Positions 11,046 through 23,573 of a DNA stretch of 64,000 nucleotides are shown here, piece by piece. Position numbers and translations under genes: made by a program. The stretch is from the NCBI GenBank assembly GCA_022701365.1, contig JAKUHH010000250.1:1-64000 (forward strand). The letters run 5' to 3'. Numbering within the stretch: the stretch's first letter is position 1; each line of letters begins with the position of its first letter. Under the pieces are notes generated by a model. That model was given only the letters and a program-made list of their open reading frames with translations. It was not told the DNA's origin and made no database searches. Origin of the DNA: Mycocentrospora acerina. Its lineage: Eukaryota > Ascomycota > Dothideomycetes > Pleosporales.

Positions 11046-12547
11046 CAGAGCAAATTAAATAAAAAAAGCTTACTTTTGTAGATATCTCTAGGGTACACTT
11101 CAATTAGAAGTAAGAATTACAAAGTTATTAATTAATATTTTTAAATACTGCACAATAAGATTAGTGTTACTTCTATAGACGTAAGTAAAAGAGGAATCCT
11201 ATTAGTTGTCTATATATTTAAGATGTTATTATATTAGCTTCTATTTCTATGAGTTAATCTTAGTAAAGAGATTTCTATTTCTGCTAAGAGTTAAGCAATT
11301 TACATAATCGCCTTTTACTAAAAGCTTTGCTAATGTAATCCTTTTGTTGAAAAATTAGGAATCATTATCTTCTATATTAAAATTCTTTTCTATTTTATTA
11401 AATTATCTCTCTAGTTTAATAGTTAATTGTTTAAAATTTTATAATTAGAAATTACAAATATTTATTAGAATATTTCTTTATTTATTACCTCTAATTCAAA
11501 AATTAGGAGCAACCTGTTTTGTTATTAGGACTATAGGACTTAGCGACTATTTAGGAGTTAGGTGCTTACATGCCTTTATACTTGCAAGGTAATTTTATAT
11601 ATCTATAATAACGTTTTAACTGTTTTAACTTAGAGAATTAATTGTTTTAGTCTATATTCTTTATATTTTCAAGTTTTCTCACTAAATTTTCTTCTAATTA
11701 AAATCTATGTTTGTAGTTAAGTTCTATATTAGAACTGTTTTTAAAAAAATATCTAAAGTATACTAGGTCTGTTAATATAAGCTATGTTTCTTACAATGTT
11801 TTATAACATTTTTTATAAGGACAAATTATAAATTATTAAAAATAATAGAATACAAAAAATTCAAATTAACAATTATCTTCTTAAAAATAAAAAATAGAAT
11901 TTTTTTAAAATAGGTAAAAGATAAATTAAAAATAAAGCTCTTTATAACGTATTAAAGATAGATATTTATAAAAGAAATAAGCTAAGATAGGAAAAAACTT
12001 TTAAAAATTATATAATTAATGTATTAAGTAGGTGTTCTTTTTAAATACATATAATTAAGAATCTCTTAAATGCAAAAGAGTTTTATAATTCTTATTTAAG
12101 AGTAGTTTGTTTTTTGTAAAGTTATCTTTTACTTTTTAATTCTTTCTTTTTAAAAGCCAACATTTCTTTTACTTAGTACTTAATTTGTTACCTAAGTTCT
12201 TAAAGGTTAAGAATTCTTTAAACTTATACATACTTTTAGTATTAAATATAGAGTAGAATATTTATTACACTATTGAATATTAGTATAAAGATTTTAGTAG
12301 AGTTTTATAGAACTAGGTTTTCTTTTATAAGATTAAATTAATCTATCTAACTAGAAAAACTTAACCTTTTAAGGCCTAGGCAGATGCTACTGTGTAAGAT
12401 GCAATTTGTTTTAATAAAGCTAAGCTCTCTTTACTATAGTGTGAAAAGTTTAGTTAAGTAAAAGTAGATATCTTACTTTACTATAATAATAGAAATAAAG
12501 CTTAGTAATAGAATAATTTCAAATTCCAAATCCTTTAGGTAGGAACT
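11046..12547. repeat. Extreme AT-rich RIP island
   Basis: Almost entirely A and T with oligo-A/T runs, many stops in all frames and few CpA or CpG. This fits RIP-saturated transposon DNA; the source element cannot be identified. A degraded LTR3 fragment (minus) lies at about 11488-11573, recognised by TATAGGACTTAGCGACTAT. Confidence 0.65.
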
Positions 12548-12757
12548 TGCAACAACGCAGGTTATAAGAGGGTGATCGGAATAGGGTCTGAAGTATCTAC
12601 TACTAGGCACATAGGAGTGCTAGGACTAGAGTGTATACTAAAGATACTATTCTCTATACCTATAGGTTTTATATAAAAGGACACAGAAAAACTACTCTTT
12701 TAAACTACATTAGTTAACTTAGGGGTTATAATAGGATGTGACGTTGTGAACATTACA
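12548..12757 (-). repeat. LTR2 copy with internal deletion
   Basis: Begins TGCAACAACGCAGG and ends GTGAACATTACA. At 210 bp it is about 75 bp shorter than full copies; the part around the TATA box is missing. Confidence 0.65.
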
Positions 12758-12993
12758 TCTTTCTTATTATAATAAAAATAAAAAGTATAGGAAGATATTA
12801 AGTATAATTTAAATATTAGTAAGTATTAATAATTAAAAAAAACTCTTATAAATTACAACAACTTAAAATAAAAGCAGTAAAAAAACTGTTTTAAACTAAA
12901 CGGCTAGCTATTAAAAAGCTATTTAGAAATTAAAAAAGAAAAAACTTTAATATTAATTTTAGAAAGCAACTTAAGTTTTTTTTTAAGGTTAAG

Positions 12994-13122
12994 TGTGAGT
13001 GAACAATCAGGAGGAACTTGTTTTATTATTAAGAGTGTAGGACTCAGAGACTATATAGGAGTTGAGTGCTCACGTGCGAGCACACGTGCTTGCACCCGTG
13101 CGCTCTCAGGCGTAGGCTGACA
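12994..13122 (-). repeat. LTR3 solo copy with perfect 5-bp target duplication
   Basis: 129 bp flanked on both sides by TTAAG. On the minus strand it starts TGTCAGCCTACG, carries CACGTG-type hexamers, a TATA-like CTATATAG, and ends CACTCACA. The exact duplication shows it inserted as a unit, as a solo LTR or a very short terminal-repeat element. Confidence 0.8.
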
Positions 13123-13489
13123 TTAAGCCTTATCTTTTTTTTAAGTCGATATATTAATCTTCCTTCTAGGTTAAGCTAGGAAAAATCTTTTTTAAAGACT
13201 TTTCTTTACCTATAAGTAAAATCAATAAAAAGGATACTTAAGTAATTAAAATTCTCTAGTAACATCTTAACACCTCTATAATAAAGTTAATATATTAAAT
13301 TTTTTTAAAACAACAAAAGATAAATCTTATACCAGCTAATCTTTTTAATACTTAAGTAAGTTAAATAGCTTTACTAAGGGTTTTGTAAAATAACAAAGAT
13401 AGTAATAGTAAACTAGCTACTTACTTTAGCATCTTTAACCTAGAGGCTTACTATACTAAAAAAAATTATTTTTAAATTCTATATTTATT

Positions 13490-13640
13490 ATTGCTATATA
13501 GAAAGAGCTCTACTATTATTTTAGAAGGCTTCTAAAGCTCTAGCAAAGAGAGTTTAGTATAAGAATAAAAAAGAGCGCCTTATAGACTAACGTCTTTATA
13601 GGCATTATTATATTTAGTTTAGCTATCTTGATAAATGAAA
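13490..13640 (+). repeat. Dispersed repeat R4, copy b
   Basis: Matches copy a at about 6985-7130, including CGCCTTATAGACTAACGTCT. The surrounding 13123-14292 is otherwise unassigned, AT-rich on the left and closer to normal composition from 13.7 kb. Confidence 0.5.
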
Positions 13641-14292
13641 ACAATACACATAATAATAAAAAAGGGCGGGGGGGGCTTAATCTACAGAAGATTACGATGC
13701 ATGGACTAGTTAAAGGAATTAATCTTGATTCCCCGCGGCATACGACTGCAGGGCTAGTGTAATGGTCAGGCGCCCTGCCCTTGCTATTGATACTACGCAA
13801 TAACCCCACTTATACCAAAAGGTAAGCACAAGAATACTTAAGCAAGTATTCTATGTGTAGTATAATATATATAGTGCTAGATCTAGACTTTGCCGACTAG
13901 ATGCTATAAGCGAGGTAAGCCACGTTGACTGTGCACGTGCTTAGTCGTTACAGCTAGGGGTAGGGCTAGACCTAGGAAATTGAAAATTGGGTGGTTGTTG
14001 TCTATTTCTGTTTCTAATGTTAGCAGGCGGACTATTTCTAGCCTCTTGACGTTCTGGTGTAGTTATTGTGGTCTATGCTTCACACGCTGAAAAATCAGCG
14101 TTGTAAAATTGCAGAATTGCAACCTTGCTGCAAGGCATCACCCTAGGCCCTAGGGTTCTAGAAATTGGAGGAGAGATTGTCTGATGTGTGTTAAGATGAT
14201 TTCTGATGAAATATAAATGCCGCAGGCGTCGGAGTAGACGCGCTTAAAAAGGCAAAGTTGGAGTTTTTTAAGGATTCCATTTCCACTTGTAG

Positions 14293-14409
14293 TGTCAGCC
14301 TGCACATGTGAGAGCACGTGTGCAAGCACGTGAGCACTCAACTCCTATATAGTTTCCGAGTCCTATACTCTTAATAATATAACAAGTTCCTCCTGATTGT
14401 TCCCTCACA
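14293..14409 (+). repeat. LTR3 copy
   Basis: 117 bp from TGTCAGCCTGCA to TTCCCTCACA, with CACGTG at 14315 and 14327 and TATA-like CTATATAG. It is inverted relative to the copy at 12994-13122. Flanking bases do not form a duplication. Confidence 0.7.
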
Positions 14410-16848
14410 GGTGGTTAGGCCTCCTGCCTTATATGAGGTAGGTATATGAGCGAGTAAAAAAATTTAATTTGTAATTTCTGTAAAATCTAAAAAGGTTAGT
14501 AACTCTAACGTGATACCTATTTTGGTATAATTCAAACCCTGAATCGCTCTTTAAATTGGTTAGGTCTATCCTAAGTAGGACGTCTATTATAACACAATTA
14601 CCTTCCCTGAGCCTTTAACGAATGAAAAATCGGCCAGCAGCGATAAGAGCGAGCAGCAAGCAGCAAGCAGTGAGGTCCTTCCTTGAAAGACTAAGCTGGT
14701 GATGTTAGAGGCGCTGAAGAGCTAAGACTAGAGATAAACTAAATTGACGCTTACAACTTGGCATCCTATTTAGGTTAGCATAAGATACGTGCAGTAATTT
14801 CATAAGTCACATCAATAATTTGCTCGGTGAATTAGTTCTGTGCATGGAAATTTTTCCGACATTGTGCCGGCTTGTCTCAGAGCCGATGGTAGACGTGCAA
14901 GATTGGTGAGCGTACACATGACGCACTTTGTATTAGAACAAACTTAATCTTTATAAAGCAAGTATTGCGAGCTAGGTACTTTTATAGACCTGTTCTGCAT
15001 AAGGAATTATGCATTGAGAATTATGCGAATAAACTGGACTAGGGTCCTGGAGTTTACACAATACACAGATTACTCTCTTGATATCACTATTCTGCACATA
15101 TGAACGTAACTAAATACAACAGTGCAAAGTGTAACATAAAGAGGTTTGTTAGCGAACATGTTTATTAGATACTGTGTGTATCCACGCAAGCCTACAGATT
15201 ACATGTAACAAATTGCTATCCGCCAACCTGTATTGCAGCAGGTCTCTCCTTCTGCAAATCCCTTACAACACTGAATCATAACTTAAGCATCTTAGATACT
15301 ATTACTCAGTGTTGTGAGGGTACGTCTGAGTGATGGGAATACAACCCTAAATTTGGTATTGTAACAAAACACATCCTAGGTTAATTGATTGATTGATTCC
15401 TGCTTAGTTTCAGCCATGATATCTATCTCCACAGCGATTTACAGCTGACAAGTTTGGCGGAAAGATGTCGTAGCACATGCACATATTGTTCCGCGCTACC
15501 CCACTTCACTTTTGTAAACAAGAGCCATCTATCCCTAGAGGATTGTTGATTTTCTTAATCTCTGTCTTCACTTATTTATAAGCCTATCTAGATATTGGTT
15601 CTTCCGGTAAAATGTCGTACTTTTTGCCTTGAAGACAAATTTTGCCTTGTTCCCTACGATCATTATACCTTCGGTCTCTCCCTAGTGCTCGGCTGTCATC
15701 CACGCGTCTTTGATCCCCACTTACCCAGAAACACGCTAGACTTGTTATTAGCCGACAAGACAAGTCTGCCGGGTGATGAGTTATGTAAGATTAAATTAAA
15801 TTATGTAGCATCTTATCCATGTTTAGCTCGCAATATAACAAGTTCTTCTCTATGTTTTGTTTACTTATATATGAACATCTTGCTACACATACTTTTAGTA
15901 TTCTATCCTCTCAACTTATTCCTATTACTTCTATAGGAGGATCTCAATTTTTCTAGTAATTTATTATTTGTTTGTACAGGACTTCAAATTTGGTGTTTAG
16001 GTGAAGTGCTATTATGGTACTTTATTTGCAAGAGTTTCTAGGACGTTCGTCACCAAGTCACGAAACATGGGTGTTGCCGCTGAATTAAGATTCATGCCCT
16101 AACCCTGAGGGTGGCTTTAATATTACGCAAGTCACTGATACGAGGCCCATGGCGCACAAAATGTAATCTCAAAGATAATTACTCCGATTTGTAATTAGGC
16201 CACCAGTTTCAAAACATGACAAACATGTAATTAAGTAACAGAACTCAAAAGATCGTTTTGAATGCCAGATATAATAATATTATATCAGAACATTTCTTTA
16301 ATGGGTTGACTGAAATAAAGTTGCTGAAGAGAGCAGTAAGTGAAAATCAGGCGATCTCTAAGATTTTTACGTTTCAGAGGCCTGCACCAGTCAATAACCA
16401 TAATATGCAGACTACATTTGTGGAAGATCTGGCTAACTCTGTTGTTCTAAGGATGATTTCTGGGCGGCAATGCAAGAGTGTTAGTGCCAATCATAGCTTC
16501 CAAGTCGAAGACCGGGGTCATAGACAGCGAAGCTACATCGGCTGCGCACTTCCTAAGAAAATCTTCCTGATGACGATACCATAGCGCTAGTAGGCTTGCA
16601 CATAAAACCTTGACCTCTACTCGTCTTACTAGAATATAAGACCTAGGTTTTTAGATGCAATCAGTCGTGTTAGTGTACTAAGTCCCCTCTTATAAGTCTG
16701 TTTGAATGCTGTACCTTTTAATTTTGTGCAAAAAGTAAATTACTAAGTCCTTTAGATCTTGTAGGTCGCTTAACACACAACAACATTTTCTAAAGTCGCC
16801 ATCTTCGACAGCACGTTGCAGCAAGCATACTTTTGTTTTGTCAGCGAT
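14410..16848. other. Gene-free stretch before the first bZIP gene
   Basis: Base composition is closer to genic DNA than the repeat block. Open frames at 15595-15936 and 16258-16584 lack an ATG start and match nothing I recognise. No repeat copies identified. This may include the promoter of the gene at 16849. Confidence 0.4.
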
Positions 16849-17954
16849 ATGCTTGCGAATAACTTTCAACACACTGGCGTAGTCAATCAAGAAATAGCTG
16901 AAATTGCTGTAAGTACTGTCTTCATATCCTCCTGGAGACAATGACACGTCTAGTCGCCTCATTGGCCCGGTATATCGCACAATCAATGGCTAATGATTAG
17001 CCTCGATTCTAATAGGAGCATCTCCATCCGGTCATATTTCTAAATGGCAATGATTCCTCTACCTTCCGCTGTCTGCCGACTCTACAGCACGGCAGCTTGT
17101 CTAAAACCAGCCTACCACAGACGCTCTGGCACGGTGGCAGCCTAGATATTGGTAGTAGAGGGAGGCCTGAAGACGGCACTGCAAGCAGGATTTATAACAG
17201 CAATAAGGAGAACAATTCCTTCACGCCTGCTCAGATTAAGCGGAAGGCACAGAATAGGGCTGCGTATGCGCATTCCTGCTTGTTAAATATGTAATACAGT
17301 TGCTGACTCCAGAGTAGCCAGCGCACCCTCCGCGAACGCAAAGAACGCTATGTGCACGACCTTGAGGCGAGACTCTTAGCCCTTAAAGAAAGTACAAAAT
17401 CTCTTCAAATAGATAACGAGCGCCTAAAACTAGCTCTGCAATATGTTTGCACCGAAAACAGAGTCCTCCGCGCTACTAATAGTCAGTTGCTGCCTATATC
17501 ACAACTGTTCTTTGAAAGCTTTCCTACACCAAAAACACCATTCTTACACAACAGTACTAAATTTAAAGATTCTAAGTGTGATAATTGCCAAACGCTCTTG
17601 TTTAGGAATTGTAGTTGCTTTACTACTAGCAGGAAGGAGTGTATTGCCTCTTGCTTTAAAACTAAGGGCAAGCAGATTTCAATTAATCAGGCCTGGGACG
17701 CTATTCGTTTACACCCACTTGTTAAAAAAGGTCTAGTAGATTTGTCTGATGTTGTAGAACAATTAAAGAGTATAGCAGAATGGGAAGGCTATGGCCCTGT
17801 CTTTGATGAAACTAAAGTAAGACAAGCAGTTGAAGAGACAAGAGGTAGTAAGGGAGCATTAAATTTGTGTAATTTCTTTCCTTATTATCTTAATAACAAT
17901 CTTAGAAATTGTTCTAATCTTTCTAATGCTTACTTAGATAGCGATAATTTATAA
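16849..17954 (+). CDS. Yap/Pap1-type bZIP transcription factor (paralog 1)
   Basis: Model: exons 16849-16908, 17016-17263 and 17318-17954 give an unbroken frame of 314 residues. Exon 2 is exactly 248 nt, as in the paralog at 58746-59819, and both flanking introns sit at the same positions (107 and 54 nt). The basic region reads IKRKAQNRAAQRTLRERKER and runs into a heptad Leu region (LEARLLALKESTKSLQIDN). The C-terminal half has a Cys cluster (CDNC, CSC) and a PAP1-like tail, AWDAIRLHPLVKKGLVDL. The paralog's third intron is absent and its position is read through in frame. The Yap-family QRAFRER core is changed to QRTLRER, so DNA binding may be altered. Exon 1 is weakly supported. A bZIP is the expected type of regulator for a fungal isocyanide cluster. 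Confidence 0.7.
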
Positions 17955-18345
17955 GAGTTTAATCAGCTTTGGTAATTTAAGCTGAATTAATGTAATTGTA
18001 AAAATGTTATCGCTTTAATTTTCAAAAGTAAATTGCTAAAAAACTCTAATTTATTGTGGCATTAATAACCTGCAATTTTATAGCTCTGTAATAAGAGTTT
18101 TACAAGCTCTTTATAAGGCTTAGCAGTAAAGGTCGATCGATCTACTTTGTTTTCAAGTTATTATTCGCCTATCTGATTTCACGTATACCTGGCTCTTATC
18201 AAAGGTGTCCTGGTACAGGCTGTTACAACATTAACTTGTCGTTGGTTGAGAAATTCACAGGCTCATGTACATTTCTCTACCAATTTCTCACGCTAACAAT
18301 TAAGGCCTCTTGTCCTTCTCTTGCAAGCGATTTTCATATAGATTA

Positions 18346-18462
18346 TGTCAGCTTACACGTGTGAGAGCACGTGTGCACGCACGTGAGCACTCAACTCATA
18401 TATAGTCTCCGAGTCCTATACTCCTAATAATACAACAAGTTCCTCCAGATTAATCCATCAAA
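18346..18462 (+). repeat. LTR3 solo copy with 5-bp target duplication
   Basis: 117 bp from TGTCAGCTTACACG to CCATCAAA, flanked on both sides by GATTA. It has two CACGTG hexamers and a TATATAG box. Confidence 0.75.
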
Positions 18463-19461
18463 GATTATCTAAGTCTTTGAAATCTATATCATAAGAACAT
18501 AATAGTCGAGGTATATGATTAGCATTGTAGACAAAAATACGCAAGGTTTTTCTTAAGCTTGCATAGGTCCTATTCAAGCTGCAGGTTTATCTCTTAGGTT
18601 GAGAAGCATATTATCTTACCATTATTCTTCTTCGCGATTCGATGCTGCCTTTTGGTAACAAGAGACTTGTAGCAAACAGCTACCTCACCCAATCCTTGGT
18701 TCCGCCACAGTAAAGGACGATCTAGACCCACTAGAGTCAATACGATATTGTCGGTCACTTGACACCTGCCTAAATTTTCTACTGTTTTCAAAGTCATACG
18801 TTACGAAAGTCTATACTAGAAAGTATAAAATTGTTTAAGAATAACCTGATTTATGCCGGCCTAGATCAAAGGTTCACTACAGCATGTTTAATTTTGTGGC
18901 TATTAATTTATATATTTATAAACAATATTTTAAATTCCTTCGCCACCCTAAGGAAACACTCCTATAGGTCATACGCATTGAACAGCCCAGCTGAAATAAT
19001 ACAGTTGACTTGTGATTCTATATCAAATCTAACCTATGACGCAGTCTATTATAGTATAGTATCCAAAGCTTGTGGATACAAACAACTTCTGTTGTTGCTA
19101 GCATATGCACTCTAAAACTCTTACTTTATTATAGTTCTGGCTTAGAATTTACAGAAGCATTCAATGTGTCCGATCAGTAAGCTGACAGGATCAGTATTTT
19201 GGCCATCCTCACCAAATTGTGCGAAGCTTCTCAAACCATGGCTCAAAACTTGCATAATCCAATATTATACGGGTTTGAACAAAGTTTATATAGATAGCTA
19301 TACACTGACGCCTGTAATAGCCTAACCTAAGACTGTAAACAAGACATTCTAACATTATAAAGTAAAGTAGTTACAACAACTAGCCTTCTATGTTGTGGGG
19401 TTTCTTAAAGTTTCTTTTAATTAAGGATAGAACGTTTAAGCCTTAGTGTAGATTAGGTTAT

Positions 19462-19557
19462 TTCAACTTGCACGTATGTGAGCACTAAGTTCATATGTAG
19501 TCTCCGAGTCCTACACTCCTAATAATACGATAAATTACTCTTATTTGTTCCCTAACA
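19462..19557 (+). repeat. LTR3 solo copy, shortened
   Basis: 96 bp, from TTCAACTTGCACG to TTCCCTAACA, flanked by GTTAT on both sides. It lacks part of the CACGTG-rich segment present in fuller copies. Confidence 0.65.
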
Positions 19558-20719
19558 GTTATGAGCCTAAATTACTTCACTAATTAACAAATCTTGTCTA
19601 TATTTTCGTTCATCTTAAATAGCTGCTTGCTACACCCAGCTACAGCTATATACCTATCTACTTATCTATCTATTAATCAACCCAGCTGATACAAGACTAT
19701 GGATTGTAGAGAGTCTGCTATACTTCGAATTAGCATTAGGGTTACGATAACTTAAAAACAAGTCATTTTAAGCATTGACTGTAGGCACAAAAAATCTGTG
19801 ACAAAGTAACAGAAAAGATTAGTCCAATTAGAATAGAATTAATAAAAGTAAAGTGAGCTTTAAATTAAAACTTTTATTGTGGTAAGAAATAAAAAGCCAA
19901 TAAAGAACAAATAATGATGTAAATGACTTTGTTACTAAAGCGAAACTTTAATGTTAATGTAAATGTTATAATTAAATTCATATCTAAACAATTAGAAAGC
20001 AAGATCATAAACTTTCTACTAATATTACACTTCAATATACTTTGATCATTTTAATCTAGATAATCTTTTACATTAGAAAGTCTGAGTTATTTTTTAGAAA
20101 ATAATATTCTTGTCTAAAGAGATCATAGGACTGCAGTAAGGAAACCTATTGCGTATTTCTTTTAATTCTTAACACTTATTATGAATGCAAAAAGATTTAA
20201 GAGACTGCTCTATGCAAATTTAGACTTAACCTCTATCTTAGGGCAGTATCTATAGAAATCTCTAACTACAGTTAAAACCATACTAGTTGAAATCTATACC
20301 ATTATTTGTATTAAGCTGAAAAGGCCTTATGTAGGGGTCCTTTAGAGTTTGTGTAGTTAGGTCCCTAGACGCTAATCTAGATTGCAAAAAATAATAATAG
20401 ACTAATCGTTAAGAAATACTATAGATGATGATTGTATATAGATAGCTTGTACAGTTATAGTTATTGGCGTTTATAATTAGAGTTCTAGACATAATAGGAG
20501 AAAAAGTCATAAAACCGTTAAAGTATAGCAATATTTTTCTTTGGTATCCTTATCTAGTGTAGTCTTGTATTAGATAGCTTCTGGATGTGTACTGGTTGAT
20601 TCAGAGGTAAGCCAGGATGTGACCTCGTGAACGTTACACAGGGCGTATTATACTGTGATTTTTAAGTTAACTAGATTAATTTACATTTCAATTTGTTCTC
20701 CTATTGAAGTTAGAAATTT

Positions 20720-21990
20720 CTACCTAATTAGAAATCCTTGGACTTTGACACTTCCAAATCTTAATGCTAGGTTAGCAAGCTTTACTTTCCACTCTGCAGT
20801 TAGTTCGATGTGTTGTGGTGATATGTTTTCTACAATCACCGTTCCCTTGTATTTATGATGTAGTCTGATATGTTCTGGCCAATTGAAGTCATCGTGTCTT
20901 TCACGTATTAGAAAAGGTTTTCCATCCTTCTCTATAACCTCATATCTCTCGTCGTATCGGTAATCTTTTGAGTGACCAGTCAGGTACTGTCCTTGAGCTG
21001 TAACCACAACACAGCAGTGCCAAGGTTGAAGCCCAAAGCCCTCAGGCTGCGGTATCAAGGGAATCGAGATCTTGGTTTCTCCCGTCGATCGATGGATAGA
21101 AAGCCTAATGTGGTTGGGAAAGGCAGCCTCTAAGGCTTTCTCATAGGCCTAGTGGGGATGGTTTTAGACAAGATCTTGAATAAGAACCAGGCAGATATAC
21201 TTACGAGCAGTCGCTCAGTCATTCTGATTGCGACCTTTTGGGTTTCCTCAGTGTATTTCGCTCTATCATTCCTGATTTGCGGGTTAAGATCTGGGCCCCA
21301 TTGAAGATCCTCATCTGCAAGCTTAATATATGCCTGGTAGGTCAGGTTCGTGTCTTTGTCGGTTTTGATTTTTTCCATGATCTGTAAGTCTTTAGGCAAG
21401 AATCTAGCTTCCATTTCGGTTCGGCAAACATCAGCTAAAGCTAAATATTCATCCTTGGTTAAGCTGTCTCCGTCTGCGATTCCAAGCACATCCGCTAAAC
21501 GTCGGAACCGGATTCGTGTGAATCCCTTGTCCGCGGCAATTTCACGCAGCCTGATACCATAATCGTAGAAGTCAGAGCCAGGTATGCAGAGTAAATCTAA
21601 GAAACTAAAATTTAGTAAGACAATGATACTACCTACAAAGTATAGCTTACCGTTATAGACAGGACCGTCAGATACTAAAGTTATCTCTGCACCATAAATA
21701 TACACCTTTGTCAATTCATCGCAAAGGTGATTGAGTCTTGACAAACCAAGCTCTTCCCCAAAATCGGGGCTTTTTGAGTCTAAGACCTTGTGTGGACAAG
21801 AGTTTTTGAAAGGTGCAGCCGGCAGGAGCAATGGGATTGGATTCCCAGACGCATAACTGAGTTGAACCTTAGAAGTGACAGCGACATCGTAACCACTTGT
21901 TTCGTTTAACTGCTTCTGGTCTCCAAAGTGGGAGAAGCGTCGGAGAACAGCAAGAACCTTTTCAACGTTTAATAATTTTTTGCTAGTCAT
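20720..21990 (-). CDS. Isocyanide synthase, Dit1/PvcA family (copy 1)
   Basis: Exons 21651-21990, 21205-21596 and 20720-21148, with introns of 54 and 56 nt, encode 386 residues. Family enzymes convert an amino acid's amine to an isocyanide, using ribulose-5-phosphate as carbon source. Signature stretches are LPAAPFKNSCPHKVL, KSPDFGEELGLSRLNHLCDE, SDGPVYN (exon 1 end), then DLLCIPGSDFYDYGIRLREI, and near the end HIRLSIH and LIPQPEGFGLQPWHC. The frame extends upstream from a GTG, but the first ATG is at 21990 and the extra residues look like leader. Copy 2 at 28283 has both introns at the same positions. No fused oxygenase, P450 or NRPS domain is present. The substrate amino acid cannot be read from sequence alone. 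Confidence 0.9.
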
Positions 21991-22107
21991 GCTGTAATAG
22001 TTTTGTGAAGAAAAAAAAAATCGACTTTTGTTCAAATCTAAGTATGGCCGGGGTTTGTTGAGTGGGTAGGGGGACTGCGACACTGAGGAACTGGAGCGTG
22101 CTGCACA

Positions 22108-22206
22108 ATATATAGGTGGACACTATTTGGCTCCCCCAAATCAATATCTGACCACCCCCACTATAAAGTCAATGCGCAACAATTTCAAGACTACTAATCT
22201 GACTAA
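22108..22206 (-). promoter_or_regulatory. Promoter elements of isocyanide synthase 1
   Basis: A TATATAT box lies at 22108-22114, about 120 bp above the ATG. TTAGTCA (minus strand, 22200-22206), a known Yap/AP-1-type bZIP half-site combination, lies about 210 bp above it. Both are pattern matches only. Confidence 0.35.
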
Positions 22207-23075
22207 TCATAGGTCGCGCATCCACACAGTGGCTAGAGTCGCACTGCCCCATCATATCAAGAACAGCCCAGAAACATTGAGTAGCAAGCGAAGATTATTC
22301 TATCTTTACCTTCCTCGGTTTTCTTCTTGCCATTGGCTCTAACGTAGACCATCACCGGGTGTCGCAGAACCTCGTTGACAACCACTACCCACTGAAAAAA
22401 CTTATTGTAATCAAATAAGGAACAATTAATCTATTAGAACAGTTCAATTGAACGCGCACTTAGAGCTTTCCACTTTGGCCAATTTTAAAGCCAGAGAAAG
22501 CCGCTAATGTGTTTAATGTTTGACTATGAACTCTTAACCGACACGTACATAGAACTACTGCCCGACGCGACTGTATCACTAATAGCCGAAATGTCTCTTC
22601 AACTGAAAGGCAAAAGATTTTTCAATGTGCATTCGACCTCAATTCACAAAGGTTTCCATTCCGGCTGTGCGAGGAGGTAGATATGGTGAATAAACAATTG
22701 AGTGCGCTGGGTAGAAAGACAGTACGCAAGAGTTGGGCCAAAGGATTCTGAAAGCGTCCAGATAAGCTTAAGAGGACATCTAATTAAGCAAAGAACTGTC
22801 AAAAGATTCTTTAAAAAGATCCTAGGGTGTATAACATAGATTCTTAACGACCTTAGTTTAAGCACACCTGTAAACTTTTGTAGTGAATTCTGCCTATTTT
22901 TAGATTATTCTCTTCCTATCTGCGTTGAATCAAAGTAGCTACTAGGGCCGCTGCTTAGGATTAATTGATCTGTTGGATATAATATTAAAGCGCTATGTCT
23001 AATTAAGCACAATGATGATCCCTAGTAGAGATAGCAGTAAGTGGGAATTAAACAGAGTTTGTAATACTTAAGAAT

Positions 23076-23363
23076 TGTATCATTCACTAAGGAACATTTT
23101 GGATTACCTCTGAAATAACTAACATCTATCTAGAAACCACCCGATAACCATTCATTACGACATGATGTACCCTGGGCTAGGATGTATAAGGACGCAGGCA
23201 GTATAGCTTTGCAGCGTAGTTTTTCTGTATCTTTTGCACAAGACCATTGCGTGTAAAAAATAGTATTTATAGTTTATCCTCCTGTCCCCACACTCCCATA
23301 CGCCTTGAAGTGGACTCGGACGGTCCCTATTCAGACTATTGCCTTCTTAACCGCGTTACTACA
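23076..23363 (+). repeat. LTR2 solo copy
   Basis: 288 bp with the TATA-like ATGTATAAGG and the conserved AGTTTTTCTGTATCTTTTG core. The flanks are AGAAT and AGAGT, a target duplication differing at one A/G position. It lies inside the isocyanide cluster. Confidence 0.7.
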
Positions 23364-23528
23364 AGAGTTTAGATTAGATTAAAGTCAATAAAGGAGTAAA
23401 TTATATCTTTTAAAGTTGCAAGATACCTTCTAAATTTAAGTTTGTGAGAAAAATTATAAAAGTTAAAAAGAAAATTCTAAAGATAGTAATGTTAGTCTTC
23501 ATTTAGAAAACTGTGCTTAAAAAAGGAG

Positions 23529-23573
23529 CTTAAATTACTACTTCACGCTTCTAAATCGAAGTAGTAGTTTAAG
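23529..23573. repeat. 16-bp-arm hairpin
   Basis: Inverted repeat with arms 23529-23544 (CTTAAATTACTACTTC) and 23558-23573 (GAAGTAGTAGTTTAAG), 15 of 16 pairs, 13-nt loop. Its role is unknown; it may be a palindromic transposon relic. Confidence 0.6.

Larger units (their letters stand above)
17955..20719. other. Gene-free repeat-rich stretch
   Basis: Contains two LTR3 solo copies (listed separately) and an LTR2 end fragment at 20587-20638, recognised by TCGTGAACGTTACA. The rest is AT-rich with no credible gene. Confidence 0.5.

Noticed and set aside
13725..13810. tRNA-like sequence (GGCTAGTGTAATGGTCA)
   Set aside because: It resembles a D-arm/anticodon region, but I could not form an acceptor stem or a T-arm around it.
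15595..16584. Open frames of 113 and 108 codons (15595-15936, 16258-16584, plus strand)
   Set aside because: Both begin at TTG rather than ATG, show no domain or splice pattern I recognise, and the first ends in a low-complexity hydrophobic run typical of AT-rich noise.
16690..16986. Minus-strand frame of 98 codons
   Set aside because: It overlaps exon 1 and intron 1 of the bZIP gene on the other strand and has no family features.
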